Shown here piece by piece: positions 6,756 to 14,253 of a stretch of 22,770 nucleotides of DNA. Positions within the stretch are counted from its first letter, which is position 1. The number at the start of each line of letters is the position of its first letter. This stretch comes from Firmicutes bacterium AM41-11 (GTDB lineage: Bacteria; Bacillota_I; Bacilli_A; Erysipelotrichales; Erysipelotrichaceae). Location of the stretch: contig QUIQ01000020.1 of the NCBI GenBank assembly GCA_003480165.1, positions 1 to 22,770 of the forward strand, given 5' to 3'. The notes under the pieces were generated by a model. That model was not told where the DNA came from. It was given only the letters and a program-made list of their open reading frames with translations, and ran no database searches. Both the position numbers and the translations under genes were made by a program.

Positions 6756-6779
6756 CATTAACGGAAAGAGAGAAAGATT

Positions 6780-8309
6780 ATGTCATTTATTTATTTCGTC
6801 ATTGGTTTAGCCCCGATTTTGTGGTTAGCCTTTGCCCTTATGGTCTTAAAAATGCCAACCTATAAAGCCGCTTGTGGTTCTTTGATTGCTTCCATTCTTT
6901 TAGCCATTCTATTCTGGCACTTCCCAATCATCGCGACTGCTACAGCTGCTCTGGAAGGTTTCTTAATGGCGTTATGGCCAATTATCTTAGTAATTTTAGC
7001 GGCGGTATTTACGTACAATTTATCTTGTCACACCAAGGGAATGGATATCATCAAACAGATGATCACTTCCGTATCCGATGACAAGCGCATCTTAGTTCTA
7101 TTAATCGCCTGGTGTTTTGGCGGATTTATGGAAGGGATGGCCGGATTTGGAACCGCTATTGCGATTCCAGCCAGTATGCTTGTATCCCTTGGGTTTAATC
7201 CCCTGTTTTCTTGTTTCGTTTGTTTGATTGCCAATGGTACACCAACCCCATTTGGATCCATTGGGATTCCAACCGTTACCCTGGCAAACTTAGTTAGTTT
7301 AGAGAATACGAAACTTGCCTTTATGACTAGCTGTCAGTTAGCACCCTTTATGCTCTTGTGTCCTTTCTTGATTGTCATTGTTACCGGAAAAGGCATCAAA
7401 GCTTTAAAAGGTATGGTCCCCATTACTTTGGCAACCGGCTTATCTTTTGTGCTTCCCCAAATTCTCGTCAGCTATTTTGTTGGTGCCGAATTAGCGGTTA
7501 TTGTAGGAAGTGTTTGTTCTTTGATTGTAACAATTTTACTAGCTCTAAAGAAGAAAACCGATCCTGCCTATCGCATTCAAATTGAAGCCAAAGAAAAAGT
7601 GACCCTTAATAAAGCATGGAAAGCCTGGTCACCTTTTATCTTCATCTTTGTCTTCTTACTTCTCACAAGTAAACTGGTTAGCCCAGTAAATAATGCATTG
7701 GCCCGTTTCTCTAGTAGTGTACAAATCTATCGTGGAGCCAATCCATCAACCTTGACTTTCTCCTGGATCAATACCCCTGGTGTTTGGATCTTCTTATCAG
7801 CTATTCTTGGTGGTTTGATACAAGGTGCAAAATGCAAGGATTTTATCACCGTATTCAAAGCCACCTTTAAACAGATGTCGGAAACCATGTTAACGATGTT
7901 GTTTGTCTTAGGCTGTGCCAAAATCATGGGTTACAGTGGTATGATTGCTTCTATCTCAAGTTTTGCGATTGCCGCAACTGGCCAATTCTATCCGCTCTTT
8001 GCCCCATGGATAGGCGCCTTAGGAACCTTTGTGACAGGATCCGGAACCAATTCAGGTGTTCTCTTTGGAGCCATCCAACAAAGTGCGGCCAACCATCTAT
8101 CGATTGATTCTTACTGGATGGTTGCCTTAAACTCATTAGGGGTTGCAGCTGGAAAAATGTTGTCGCCACAATCTTTAGCAATCGGCCTATCAAGCGCCAA
8201 TGCCAAAGGCGAAGATTCAAAACTGTTAAATATGATTCTTCCCTATGGCATCTGCTTCTTAATTCTTATGTCAATTTTTGCCTTTGTAGGTGCAAAAATA
8301 TTTGGATGA
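6780..8309 (+). CDS. lctP: LctP-family L-lactate permease
   Basis: A 509-residue polytopic membrane protein with about twelve hydrophobic segments from residue 5 to the C-terminus. The family signature is clear: FMEGMAGFGTAIAIPASMLVSLGF (about 116-139), NGTPTPFGSIGIPT, and near the C-terminus GTFVTGSGTNSGVLFGAIQQ and AAGKMLSPQS. LctP carriers import lactate (or glycolate) with protons. Its direction cannot be read from sequence; no lactate dehydrogenase is adjacent. The ribosome site is weak and purine-rich (AAAGAGAGAAAG). The gene is divergent from bioY, but the biotin box is about 55 bases upstream of its -10, so biotin control is not suggested. The Gly-stop codons lie in the terminator palindrome. 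Confidence 0.92.
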   Translation: MSFIYFVIGLAPILWLAFALMVLKMPTYKAACGSLIASILLAILFWHFPIIATATAALEGFLMALWPIILVILAAVFTYNLSCHTKGMDIIKQMITSVSDDKRILVLLIAWCFGGFMEGMAGFGTAIAIPASMLVSLGFNPLFSCFVCLIANGTPTPFGSIGIPTVTLANLVSLENTKLAFMTSCQLAPFMLLCPFLIVIVTGKGIKALKGMVPITLATGLSFVLPQILVSYFVGAELAVIVGSVCSLIVTILLALKKKTDPAYRIQIEAKEKVTLNKAWKAWSPFIFIFVFLLLTSKLVSPVNNALARFSSSVQIYRGANPSTLTFSWINTPGVWIFLSAILGGLIQGAKCKDFITVFKATFKQMSETMLTMLFVLGCAKIMGYSGMIASISSFAIAATGQFYPLFAPWIGALGTFVTGSGTNSGVLFGAIQQSAANHLSIDSYWMVALNSLGVAAGKMLSPQSLAIGLSSANAKGEDSKLLNMILPYGICFLILMSIFAFVGAKIFG

Positions 8310-8329
8310 GCGATATCGCTCATCCTTTT
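8304..8329 (+). terminator. Terminator palindrome shared by two convergent genes
   Basis: A 22-base perfect palindrome (8304-8325; arms GGATGAGC and GCTCATCC around GATATC) followed by TTTTATTT on the plus strand. On the minus strand it is followed by AAATATTTTT, so it may work both ways. It contains the stop codons of both converging genes. Confidence 0.8.
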
Positions 8330-8811
8330 ATTTGTTTAGATTCTTCTGTATTTAATGGTGTGGCAATACAATCCTGGTCTACCCAAAACCATAAACAAGC
8401 ATGTTTTTCATCCCAGCAGTCAAAGCGTACCGGTTTTGCAAACTTCTTTTCTAACTGGCGCTTCTTTTTTAATACCAGAGAAATATTTAATCCCTGGGAT
8501 TTTACTTTGTAACAAAATAAGAATTGCAGCGCATTCTTACAACGAATCACTTCTTCATCCTTGGGAAGATTATTGATTTCTTTTTGATTGGAAAGAAGTA
8601 AGATATATTTCTTATCTGGATCCCGGTATAAAAAAGGTTGTTCGATGTAGTACAGATGATGACACAACTGACATTCATGGGTAAAATACGTTCCTTGGTT
8701 TAAACGTTTGTCAATGGTTGGGTTCATACCTGCAATCACAACGGTATCGCGCTTAATTTGAAAAACATGCCCACAATGTGGACATGTTGATGGAATCATG
8801 CGTTCTTTCAT
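8320..8811 (-). CDS. CpXC-domain protein
   Basis: A 163-residue cytoplasmic protein with an N-terminal CPHC (10-13) and a second pair ECQLC (46-50), followed by the LYRDPDKKYILLL stretch. This order is that of the CpXC domain, a probable zinc-binding fold of unknown function. The C-terminal 85 residues have no motif I recognise. The ATG overlaps the stop of the aminopeptidase gene (ATGA), so the two are coupled. No independent ribosome site is evident. Confidence 0.75.
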   Translation of the reverse strand: MKERMIPSTCPHCGHVFQIKRDTVVIAGMNPTIDKRLNQGTYFTHECQLCHHLYYIEQPFLYRDPDKKYILLLSNQKEINNLPKDEEVIRCKNALQFLFCYKVKSQGLNISLVLKKKRQLEKKFAKPVRFDCWDEKHACLWFWVDQDCIATPLNTEESKQIKG

Positions 8812-10577
8812 TTAGAAATTGGTGAGCAAGCCTTTTCTAACCAAGCTTTTTCATCGGCGTCTAAATACGGACTGATGGTTGCGTATACTTTTTGATGATA
8901 GTCATTTAACCAGGCAATTTCGTTTTCCTGGAGCAAGGAAACATCAAGTCCATCGACATCAAATGGAACCCAGGTCAAAGGTTCAAAGTGCATAAATTGT
9001 CCATAGAAATTCTTTTCATCGGCTACAGCCAATACTTCATTTTCATGACGAATTCCAAATTCATTCGGAATATAAATACCTGGTTCATCACTGGTAATCA
9101 TACCTGGTCGAATCACAGCATTTAAGCCTTGACCACGCCAGCGAATGCTTTGTGGTCCTTCATGTACACTCGATAAATGCCCTACACCATGACCGGTACC
9201 ATGTTGGTAATCCATTTGTTCATCCCAGATAGGACCATGGGCTAGAATATCCAAACTAGATCCGGTACAACCTTCAATCCAATGTGCCATCTCTAAACGA
9301 ATATGGCCTCGTAATACCACACTAAACCAATGGCGTTGTTTTTCACTAATTGGTCCAAGCACATAGGTTCGGGTAATATCGGTTGTTCCTTCGATATATT
9401 GTCCTCCACTATCAATCATTAAAAAGCCTTCGGGTTTTAATGATACATTGGTTTCTATAGAAGACTGGTAATGAATAATGGCACCATGAGGACCATACGC
9501 TACAATAGGTGCAAAACTATCTTCGATGTAGTTTTCCTGGGCTTGACGGAACGACTGTAGTTTATCGGAAACCGATAATTCCGATTCTTTTGAGACATCG
9601 GTATGTTTTAACCAGTACATGAATTTTGTTACTGCGACACCATCCTTTAAATGGGCTTGTTTCGTACTGGCAATTTCCACTGGATTCTTTCTCGCCTTGC
9701 GTTCGATAATTGGGCTTTCTTCTTGCATATAAGCGGTTTGTAGCGAAAGCGCTAAACGAATATTAGCAGAATTTGGATCTAACCATACAAAGCCTTGTAA
9801 TCCAGAAACATCATCATAAATTGCTTCATAGTCTTTCATTTCAATGTGATTCTTTTCAAAACAAGCGCGGCTTTCTTCATCCAAACGAGCTTGGTTAATA
9901 TACAAAGTTCCGCCCTCACGATGAACAATCATATACGCAAGCGCCACGGGATAATATGGAATATCCTTAGCACGTAAGTTTAATAACCAGGCAATTTCAT
10001 CGATTTTTGTCAAAATCAAATGATCCGCTTCGGCTTTATTCATACAAGCCTGAATTTCGGCTAACTTATCCGCTACCGATTTTCCGGCATATTTCACATC
10101 ATAAAGAAACGTTTGACTATCTGGCATAGCTGGTCGATCTGTCCAAATGCGGTCAACAAAATCAATATCCGTCATCATATGAAGTTGTTTTGCCTCAAAT
10201 GCTTCAGCATACGTATCCGCTTGGTTAGCCGTAATTAAGCGGCCATCAAAAGCTACAGTTTCCCCTGCTTGGCAGTGATCGACAATGTAATCTTCTATAG
10301 CAGGTGTTTCGGCTTGACCAATTTTCATCAAATCAATGCCAGAGCTTGCCAATTGACTTTCGGCTTGTAGAAAATAACGGCCATCGGTCCACAAGGCAGC
10401 ACAGTCTTTACAAACAACTAAAACACCCGCACTTCCAGTAAATCCCGAAACGAATTTGCGGGCGGCAAAGTGCTCACAAACATATTCGGTAGAATGCGGA
10501 TCACTGGTCGGGATAATCAATGCGGCAACGCTTTCTTTTTCCATTTCATGACGTAATTGAATCAATGTTTCTTTCAT
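8808..10577 (-). CDS. pepP: Xaa-Pro aminopeptidase (aminopeptidase P, peptidase family M24B)
   Basis: A 589-residue three-domain enzyme of the long, XPNPEP1-like form, removing an N-terminal residue that precedes proline. Two creatinase-like N-terminal domains (about 1-295) precede the pita-bread catalytic domain. Its five dimetal ligands are present with the spacing of the family: Asp389 and Asp400 (MIDSGGQYIEGTTDITRTY), His463 (HGTGHGVGH), Glu498 (SDEPGIY) and Glu512 (RHENEV). No signal peptide is seen, so it is cytoplasmic, probably working in peptide utilisation. An AGAGG ribosome site lies at the end of the upstream membrane-protein gene, four bases away. Confidence 0.95.
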   Translation of the reverse strand: MKETLIQLRHEMEKESVAALIIPTSDPHSTEYVCEHFAARKFVSGFTGSAGVLVVCKDCAALWTDGRYFLQAESQLASSGIDLMKIGQAETPAIEDYIVDHCQAGETVAFDGRLITANQADTYAEAFEAKQLHMMTDIDFVDRIWTDRPAMPDSQTFLYDVKYAGKSVADKLAEIQACMNKAEADHLILTKIDEIAWLLNLRAKDIPYYPVALAYMIVHREGGTLYINQARLDEESRACFEKNHIEMKDYEAIYDDVSGLQGFVWLDPNSANIRLALSLQTAYMQEESPIIERKARKNPVEIASTKQAHLKDGVAVTKFMYWLKHTDVSKESELSVSDKLQSFRQAQENYIEDSFAPIVAYGPHGAIIHYQSSIETNVSLKPEGFLMIDSGGQYIEGTTDITRTYVLGPISEKQRHWFSVVLRGHIRLEMAHWIEGCTGSSLDILAHGPIWDEQMDYQHGTGHGVGHLSSVHEGPQSIRWRGQGLNAVIRPGMITSDEPGIYIPNEFGIRHENEVLAVADEKNFYGQFMHFEPLTWVPFDVDGLDVSLLQENEIAWLNDYHQKVYATISPYLDADEKAWLEKACSPISK

Positions 10578-10581
10578 AATT

Positions 10582-11280
10582 TTACCTCTTTACATAATAA
10601 GCCATATCTAATAAGGCATATCCGCCCCAGGATAAGCCAAGCATAATGGCACACACAAACAAAACTTTTATCCACAAGAAAACAATATTTCTTGCCTTAT
10701 AATTTGATTCTAAGCGCATATATTTAAATTGTGCCCAAATCATATAAAAAGAACTAAAGAACAAAAGTCCTTGGAGAATGACAGAGAATATTTCATGGTT
10801 TTGAAAATAATACAGAATTTCGAAGAGTTCATTGTGGGCAAGATGTTTGCGGAAAACCAATAGATCATCGACGACTTGATGCCCATTGAATACACTCATA
10901 GCACTGATATAAGAAAGCACCATCATCAAAGCCATCGCCAAAAAGAAAGCTAAATGATGCCCTTCACTATAGCTTTTAGAAATTCGGCAACATTGCGCCA
11001 ACAATAAAAAACAACTGATCAAATACAGCAGCGAATACAAAATATATGCGATGGTTATATCGGGTATCAACCAATAGGTACAGGAAAACACCAACAAAAA
11101 AAATAAAACCGTATTGGCTAAAGTATCTGTCTTATCATTTTTTCTTGGTAAATTCCGAATTCCAAAAGAATGTAAGGATGCTTTGGTGGCAATCCATTCA
11201 CTGGCACTGTTTGGTAAAAAACAAATTCCAATGCCTAATAAAACCGATATCACAACGGTGATTGTATCAATCCATGTCAT
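10582..11280 (-). CDS. Unidentified multi-spanning membrane protein
   Basis: A 232-residue protein with about six hydrophobic segments (roughly 4-24, 57-75, 78-97, 110-130, 162-183 and 202-222) separated by short polar loops. No motif points to a family. A loop rich in His, Asn and acidic residues (LVFRKHLAHNELFE) lies between the fourth and fifth segments. The start at 11280 is chosen because GGAGAG (11287-11292) is six bases upstream; the ATG at 11286 touches that site. It is first in an operon with the Xaa-Pro aminopeptidase and CpXC protein, so a role linked to peptides or membrane proteolysis is possible but not shown. Confidence 0.75.
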   Translation of the reverse strand: MTWIDTITVVISVLLGIGICFLPNSASEWIATKASLHSFGIRNLPRKNDKTDTLANTVLFFLLVFSCTYWLIPDITIAYILYSLLYLISCFLLLAQCCRISKSYSEGHHLAFFLAMALMMVLSYISAMSVFNGHQVVDDLLVFRKHLAHNELFEILYYFQNHEIFSVILQGLLFFSSFYMIWAQFKYMRLESNYKARNIVFLWIKVLFVCAIMLGLSWGGYALLDMAYYVKR

Positions 11281-11304
11281 ATTCATCTCTCCAACTTCTT
11301 CTAA

Positions 11305-11333
11305 AATATACCATGTTCTCTAGTTTTCGCCAA
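11305..11333 (-). promoter_or_regulatory. Promoter of the membrane protein-pepP-CpXC operon
   Basis: On the minus strand -35 TTGGCG (11328-11333) and -10 TATATT (11305-11310) are 17 bases apart, placing the start close upstream of the GGAGAG ribosome site. Confidence 0.5.
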
Positions 11334-11365
11334 ATTCCATGTTAGAATAGACTCGGAGGTCTTTT

Positions 11366-12199
11366 ATGAAACTCTTATTTTTAGATGCCGATGGAACCTT
11401 ATTCCATCACGAAGGATATATCCCTAAAAGTGCCATTGAAGCATGCCAACAAGCACAAAAGAATGGCCATAAAATCTGTTTGGCAACCGGAAGACAAAAT
11501 ATGGAAATTTATAGCGATCTACTAAAGATTGATTACGATGGTCGCATTACTGGAGCTGGTGCCTATGTCGAAGCCGAAGGAAATCTTCTTTATCAAGAAA
11601 ACTTTTCGGCCAGCCAAAAACAACAATTATTAGACTATTTTAAAGAGCATCAGATTCCTGCTCTATTTGAAAGCAGCAACGCCTTATTTGTCAGCCAGTC
11701 TACCTTAGAACAATTAGAAGCCATCACTAAAAAAGCCTGTGCTGGGCTTGATCCCGTCAGTTATCAAAAACATGGTATGGTACAAATTATACGCAACACA
11801 AAAGTTGTTTCTAATTTTAGTTCTTGTGAATTTAATAAAATTACGTTTTTATCTTCGGCAACTCCCTACCAACAAATTGCCAAAGACCTGGGTAAAGATT
11901 TTGATGTGATTCCTGCTACATTTGAACCTCTAGGTAAAGAAAGCGGTGAAGTAGCCAGTCTTACCATTTCCAAAGCCAGTGGCATCCATTTATTACAAGA
12001 TTACTGGCACGTTGACAAAGCTGACTGTATTGCGATTGGTGATGGATTCAACGATATCTGTATGTTTGATCATGTTGGCACATCCATTGCGATGGGTAAT
12101 GCAGCACTCGGTGTACAAAAAAAAGCTGTTTGGGTAACTGACACCTTAGAACAAGATGGAATCCAAAAAGCTTTTAAGAAATTGCATGTAATTGAATAG
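11366..12199 (+). CDS. HAD-superfamily hydrolase, Cof type (class IIB)
   Basis: A 277-residue phosphatase. Motif I DADGTL starts at Asp7 (nucleophile) with Asp9; motif II ATGR (about 40-43); motif III lysine in the SLTISKASGI stretch; motif IV GDGFND near residue 226. The large insertion between motifs II and III is the C2 cap of Cof/YwpJ-type enzymes, which dephosphorylate sugar phosphates or flavin precursors; the substrate is not predictable. GGAGG (11355-11359) precedes the ATG. A TAGAAT -10-like hexamer is at 11343-11348, but no good -35 is seen. The last 26 bases overlap the end of the convergent mscS gene. Confidence 0.92.
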   Translation: MKLLFLDADGTLFHHEGYIPKSAIEACQQAQKNGHKICLATGRQNMEIYSDLLKIDYDGRITGAGAYVEAEGNLLYQENFSASQKQQLLDYFKEHQIPALFESSNALFVSQSTLEQLEAITKKACAGLDPVSYQKHGMVQIIRNTKVVSNFSSCEFNKITFLSSATPYQQIAKDLGKDFDVIPATFEPLGKESGEVASLTISKASGIHLLQDYWHVDKADCIAIGDGFNDICMFDHVGTSIAMGNAALGVQKKAVWVTDTLEQDGIQKAFKKLHVIE

Positions 12200-12950
12200 A
12201 ATCGGATGGGCATGGAAGTCCCATTGCAATTCTTTTTTTATGAAGTTTTTCTGTCAATAAATAATAGGTATTTAGATAATCTTCACTCAAGCAGTAACAG
12301 TACACACCAAATTTTACGGCATGTTGTTCAAAACCATCGACAGATACTTCCATCGGATGATCCTTTAAGACTTTTGATGATTGTTGGATCACCTCTAGAA
12401 AACCTGCCTTGACTGTTTCATAATCACTATCCATACCGAGTGGTAAGACAATATGAATTCGACGGATACCTTTTTTTGTATAATTGACCAGCGTTTGTCC
12501 CACAACTTTTGAATTAGGTACACAAATCGTTAAACCATCCATATTTTCTAATTCGGTAAACATCAAATCAATCCGTTTTACCGTACCTTCTTGATCTTCT
12601 AAAGAGATGTAATCATTTAGAACAAAAGGTTTAGTCAAAAGAATTTGAACGCCACCAGCCACATCGCTCATCGTAGACTTCAAAGCCATAGAAATACCTA
12701 AGGCACAAGCAGAAAAAGCCCCTACAATCACATTGGAATTCACACCAAATTGATCCAAGATCATCACAATTGTCACAACACGAACTCCAATAGAAACTAA
12801 AGAAGCCAGAAACGTAATAATGCCTTGATCTGGGGTACGACTGGCAATGCGTAAGATAACACGTTTTAAAGCTGCTGCCAAAAGCCATCCTAATACAAAA
12901 AGAATAAGCGATGAAATAATGGCTGCTCCGTATTGATTCATCATACCCAT
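12174..12950 (-). CDS. mscS: Small-conductance mechanosensitive channel (MscS family)
   Basis: A 258-residue channel with three N-terminal helices (about 9-29, 44-66 and 76-95). The third is the pore helix, with the small-residue pattern GAFSACALGISMALKSTMSDVAGGVQ, followed by the beta domain (LTKPFVLNDYISLEDQEGTVKRID) and the carboxy domain. It opens under membrane tension to release solutes on osmotic downshock. The first ATG at 12950 is chosen; the frame also holds a TTG at 12971 and ATGs at 12944 and 12941, and none has a clear ribosome site. It is followed by no gene on its strand before the convergent HAD gene. Confidence 0.93.
   Translation of the reverse strand: MGMMNQYGAAIISSLILFVLGWLLAAALKRVILRIASRTPDQGIITFLASLVSIGVRVVTIVMILDQFGVNSNVIVGAFSACALGISMALKSTMSDVAGGVQILLTKPFVLNDYISLEDQEGTVKRIDLMFTELENMDGLTICVPNSKVVGQTLVNYTKKGIRRIHIVLPLGMDSDYETVKAGFLEVIQQSSKVLKDHPMEVSVDGFEQHAVKFGVYCYCLSEDYLNTYYLLTEKLHKKRIAMGLPCPSDSIQLHAIS
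12198..12239 (+). terminator. Probable terminator of the HAD gene
   Basis: AGAAT (12198-12202) with ATTCT (12229-12233) and inner ATGGG (12206-12210) with CCCAT (12220-12224) form an interrupted stem ending in a run of seven T. It lies inside the C-terminal codons of mscS. Confidence 0.55.
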
Positions 12951-12986
12951 TATTCTACCGATTCCAAGCAATAAATCAAGAAACGG

Positions 12987-13015
12987 TTGCGATTACGAAC
13001 AAATAATAGTATGAT
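12987..13015 (+). promoter_or_regulatory. Promoter of the tRNA-Gln gene
   Basis: -35 TTGCGA (12987-12992) and -10 TATGAT (13010-13015) are exactly 17 bases apart, giving a start about six bases before the tRNA. Confidence 0.65.
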
Positions 13016-13027
13016 TGAAAAGCACAT

Positions 13028-13103
13028 TGGGGTATCGCCAAGCGGTAAGGCAGCAGACTCTGAATCTGCCATTTCGTTGGTTCGAATCCAACTACCCCAG
13101 CCA
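13028..13103 (+). tRNA. tRNA-Gln (anticodon CUG)
   Basis: A full cloverleaf: acceptor TGGGGTA (13028-13034) with TACCCCA (13093-13099), a D-arm with stem GCC/GGC, anticodon stem GCAGA/TCTGC around loop CTCTGAA with anticodon CTG at 13060-13062, and T-arm GTTGG/CCAAC around TTCGAAT. Discriminator G is followed by an encoded CCA. The weak U1-A72 pair is typical of glutamine tRNAs. It reads CAG codons. It has its own promoter and terminator and stands alone. Confidence 0.95.
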
Positions 13104-13112
13104 TTCGTTTCT

Positions 13113-13135
13113 AACCGTCACTAGACGGTTTTTTT
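13113..13135 (+). terminator. Terminator of the tRNA gene
   Basis: AACCGTC (13113-13119) pairs with GACGGTT (13124-13130) around a four-base loop and continues into a T tract. Confidence 0.88.
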
Positions 13136-13169
13136 ATTTTATGTCGTGATTTCTGTACCAGATTTCATC

Positions 13170-13211
13170 AAAAAAAGGATTTCTGTACAATTCTCATGAC
13201 TGAAATCCTTT
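13170..13211 (-). terminator. Probable terminator of the envelope operon
   Basis: AAAGGATTTC (13174-13183) pairs perfectly with GAAATCCTTT (13202-13211) across an 18-base loop; on the minus strand the stem ends in a run of T (13170-13176). It lies about 130 bases beyond the VanY-type stop codon, with a second hairpin in between. Confidence 0.6.
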
Positions 13212-13227
13212 GAATATCTAAAATATC

Positions 13228-13275
13228 GTAGGGTCGAGCATAGCCTCTAAATTATTGTAGGGTCATGCTCGCCCC
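13228..13275. repeat. Intergenic inverted repeat with internal direct repeat
   Basis: GGGTCGAGCAT (13231-13241) and ATGCTCGCCCC (13265-13275) pair at 10 of 11 positions across a 23-base loop. GTAGGGTC occurs twice (13228-13235 and 13257-13264). This GC-richer block in AT-rich DNA looks like a small interspersed repeat. The rest of 13104-13340 holds only the two terminators and no gene; a further 11-base direct repeat, GATTTCTGTAC, occurs at 13148-13158 and 13178-13188. Confidence 0.5.
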
Positions 13276-13340
13276 GTTTTATTGTTTTTTATGTAAATAA
13301 ACTGTGCACCCTAAAACTATAAATACTACCAAAACATTTC

Positions 13341-14237
13341 TTATTGTAAGGCATAATACTCTTCTAAACAGAGATTATTTTCATACAAATATGTAGCCAA
13401 TTCTTCCCCTACATAACGTAAATGCCAGCTTTCTGGGGCAATTAAAGTATATTGTTCTTTATCATCGGGATAACGAACAATAAAGCCATACTTATGCATA
13501 TGTTTTAATAGCCAAGGATAATTGGCGCTATTTCTTGGTGCGTCTAAGTCACTAGTATCTCCATCCAAACGAATATCTACCGATAAACCGGTTTGATGTT
13601 CACTGAATCCTGGGCGTGTCCAATACTTATCTGCATATTCTTGTCCATTGTTTTGAACACCTGTTTCGTATAAGTTCTTTTGGTAACTATAGCTTCGATA
13701 AGCAGAACAAGCACTTAATTCAATGCCTTGGTCTTGAGCTGCTTGAACTAATGCTTCAAAAGCATTCGCGGCTTCTTTATGCATTTGGGCATTATTTTCG
13801 CCACTATTTGTGACCGTGACTAAATCACTTGGTTCATAATCTTCTGGTAAGTTATGATATTTGTTTACTAACATCTGCATATTATCTAAATCAGAAACCG
13901 TCGTCACATGCGTATAGGGTTCATAATCCAAATTCATCTTAACCGCTTCTATAGCTTCCGCATCGGATACATCCTTATGGGCTTTCTTATAAGCTTCAGC
14001 ACGTTTACTTAATTTTGAAGAATTCTTTTTATTTTTAGATTGGCTTTTGATTTTCTTCGTTTCACTCTTTACTTCCTTAATTTCTTTTTTAACTTGTTTG
14101 GTTTTCTGATTTGTTTCTGCAACTTTATCATCTTTCACAAACAAAGATAACACGGCATTTACAGCCCCCACACAAAGTACAAATAAAAGAATACAACCAA
14201 TCGCAAATATAATACGATGTTTTAATTTCTTGCTCAT
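13341..14237 (-). CDS. Membrane-anchored D-alanyl-D-alanine carboxypeptidase, VanY type (M15B)
   Basis: A 298-residue envelope enzyme. An N-terminal helix (about 9-33) anchors it; a highly charged, Lys-rich stretch (about 36-90) forms a stalk, and the peptidase domain follows. The zinc site is complete: His214 and Asp221 in SEHQTGLSVDI, catalytic Glu269 and His272 in ESWHLRYVG; SAYRSYSYQ (178-186) is the usual substrate-side motif. Such enzymes trim the terminal D-Ala from peptidoglycan stem peptides outside the cell. No vanRS/vanHAX genes are present, so this is a housekeeping form and not a resistance cluster. It is last in an operon, 16 bases after the GYF/SH3 gene; its ribosome site (AGGTGG) is about 12 bases from the ATG, rather far. 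Confidence 0.92.
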   Translation of the reverse strand: MSKKLKHRIIFAIGCILLFVLCVGAVNAVLSLFVKDDKVAETNQKTKQVKKEIKEVKSETKKIKSQSKNKKNSSKLSKRAEAYKKAHKDVSDAEAIEAVKMNLDYEPYTHVTTVSDLDNMQMLVNKYHNLPEDYEPSDLVTVTNSGENNAQMHKEAANAFEALVQAAQDQGIELSACSAYRSYSYQKNLYETGVQNNGQEYADKYWTRPGFSEHQTGLSVDIRLDGDTSDLDAPRNSANYPWLLKHMHKYGFIVRYPDDKEQYTLIAPESWHLRYVGEELATYLYENNLCLEEYYALQ

Positions 14238-14253
14238 TTTATAATAAAACCAC

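Noticed and set aside
13174..13275. CRISPR-like array or attachment site next to the tRNA
   Set aside because: The repeats are two-copy hairpins of differing sequence without regular spacers, and no copy of the tRNA 3' end or integrase gene was seen.
13341..14237. Vancomycin resistance locus
   Set aside because: Only a VanY-like carboxypeptidase is present, with no ligase, dehydrogenase, VanX or two-component system nearby.
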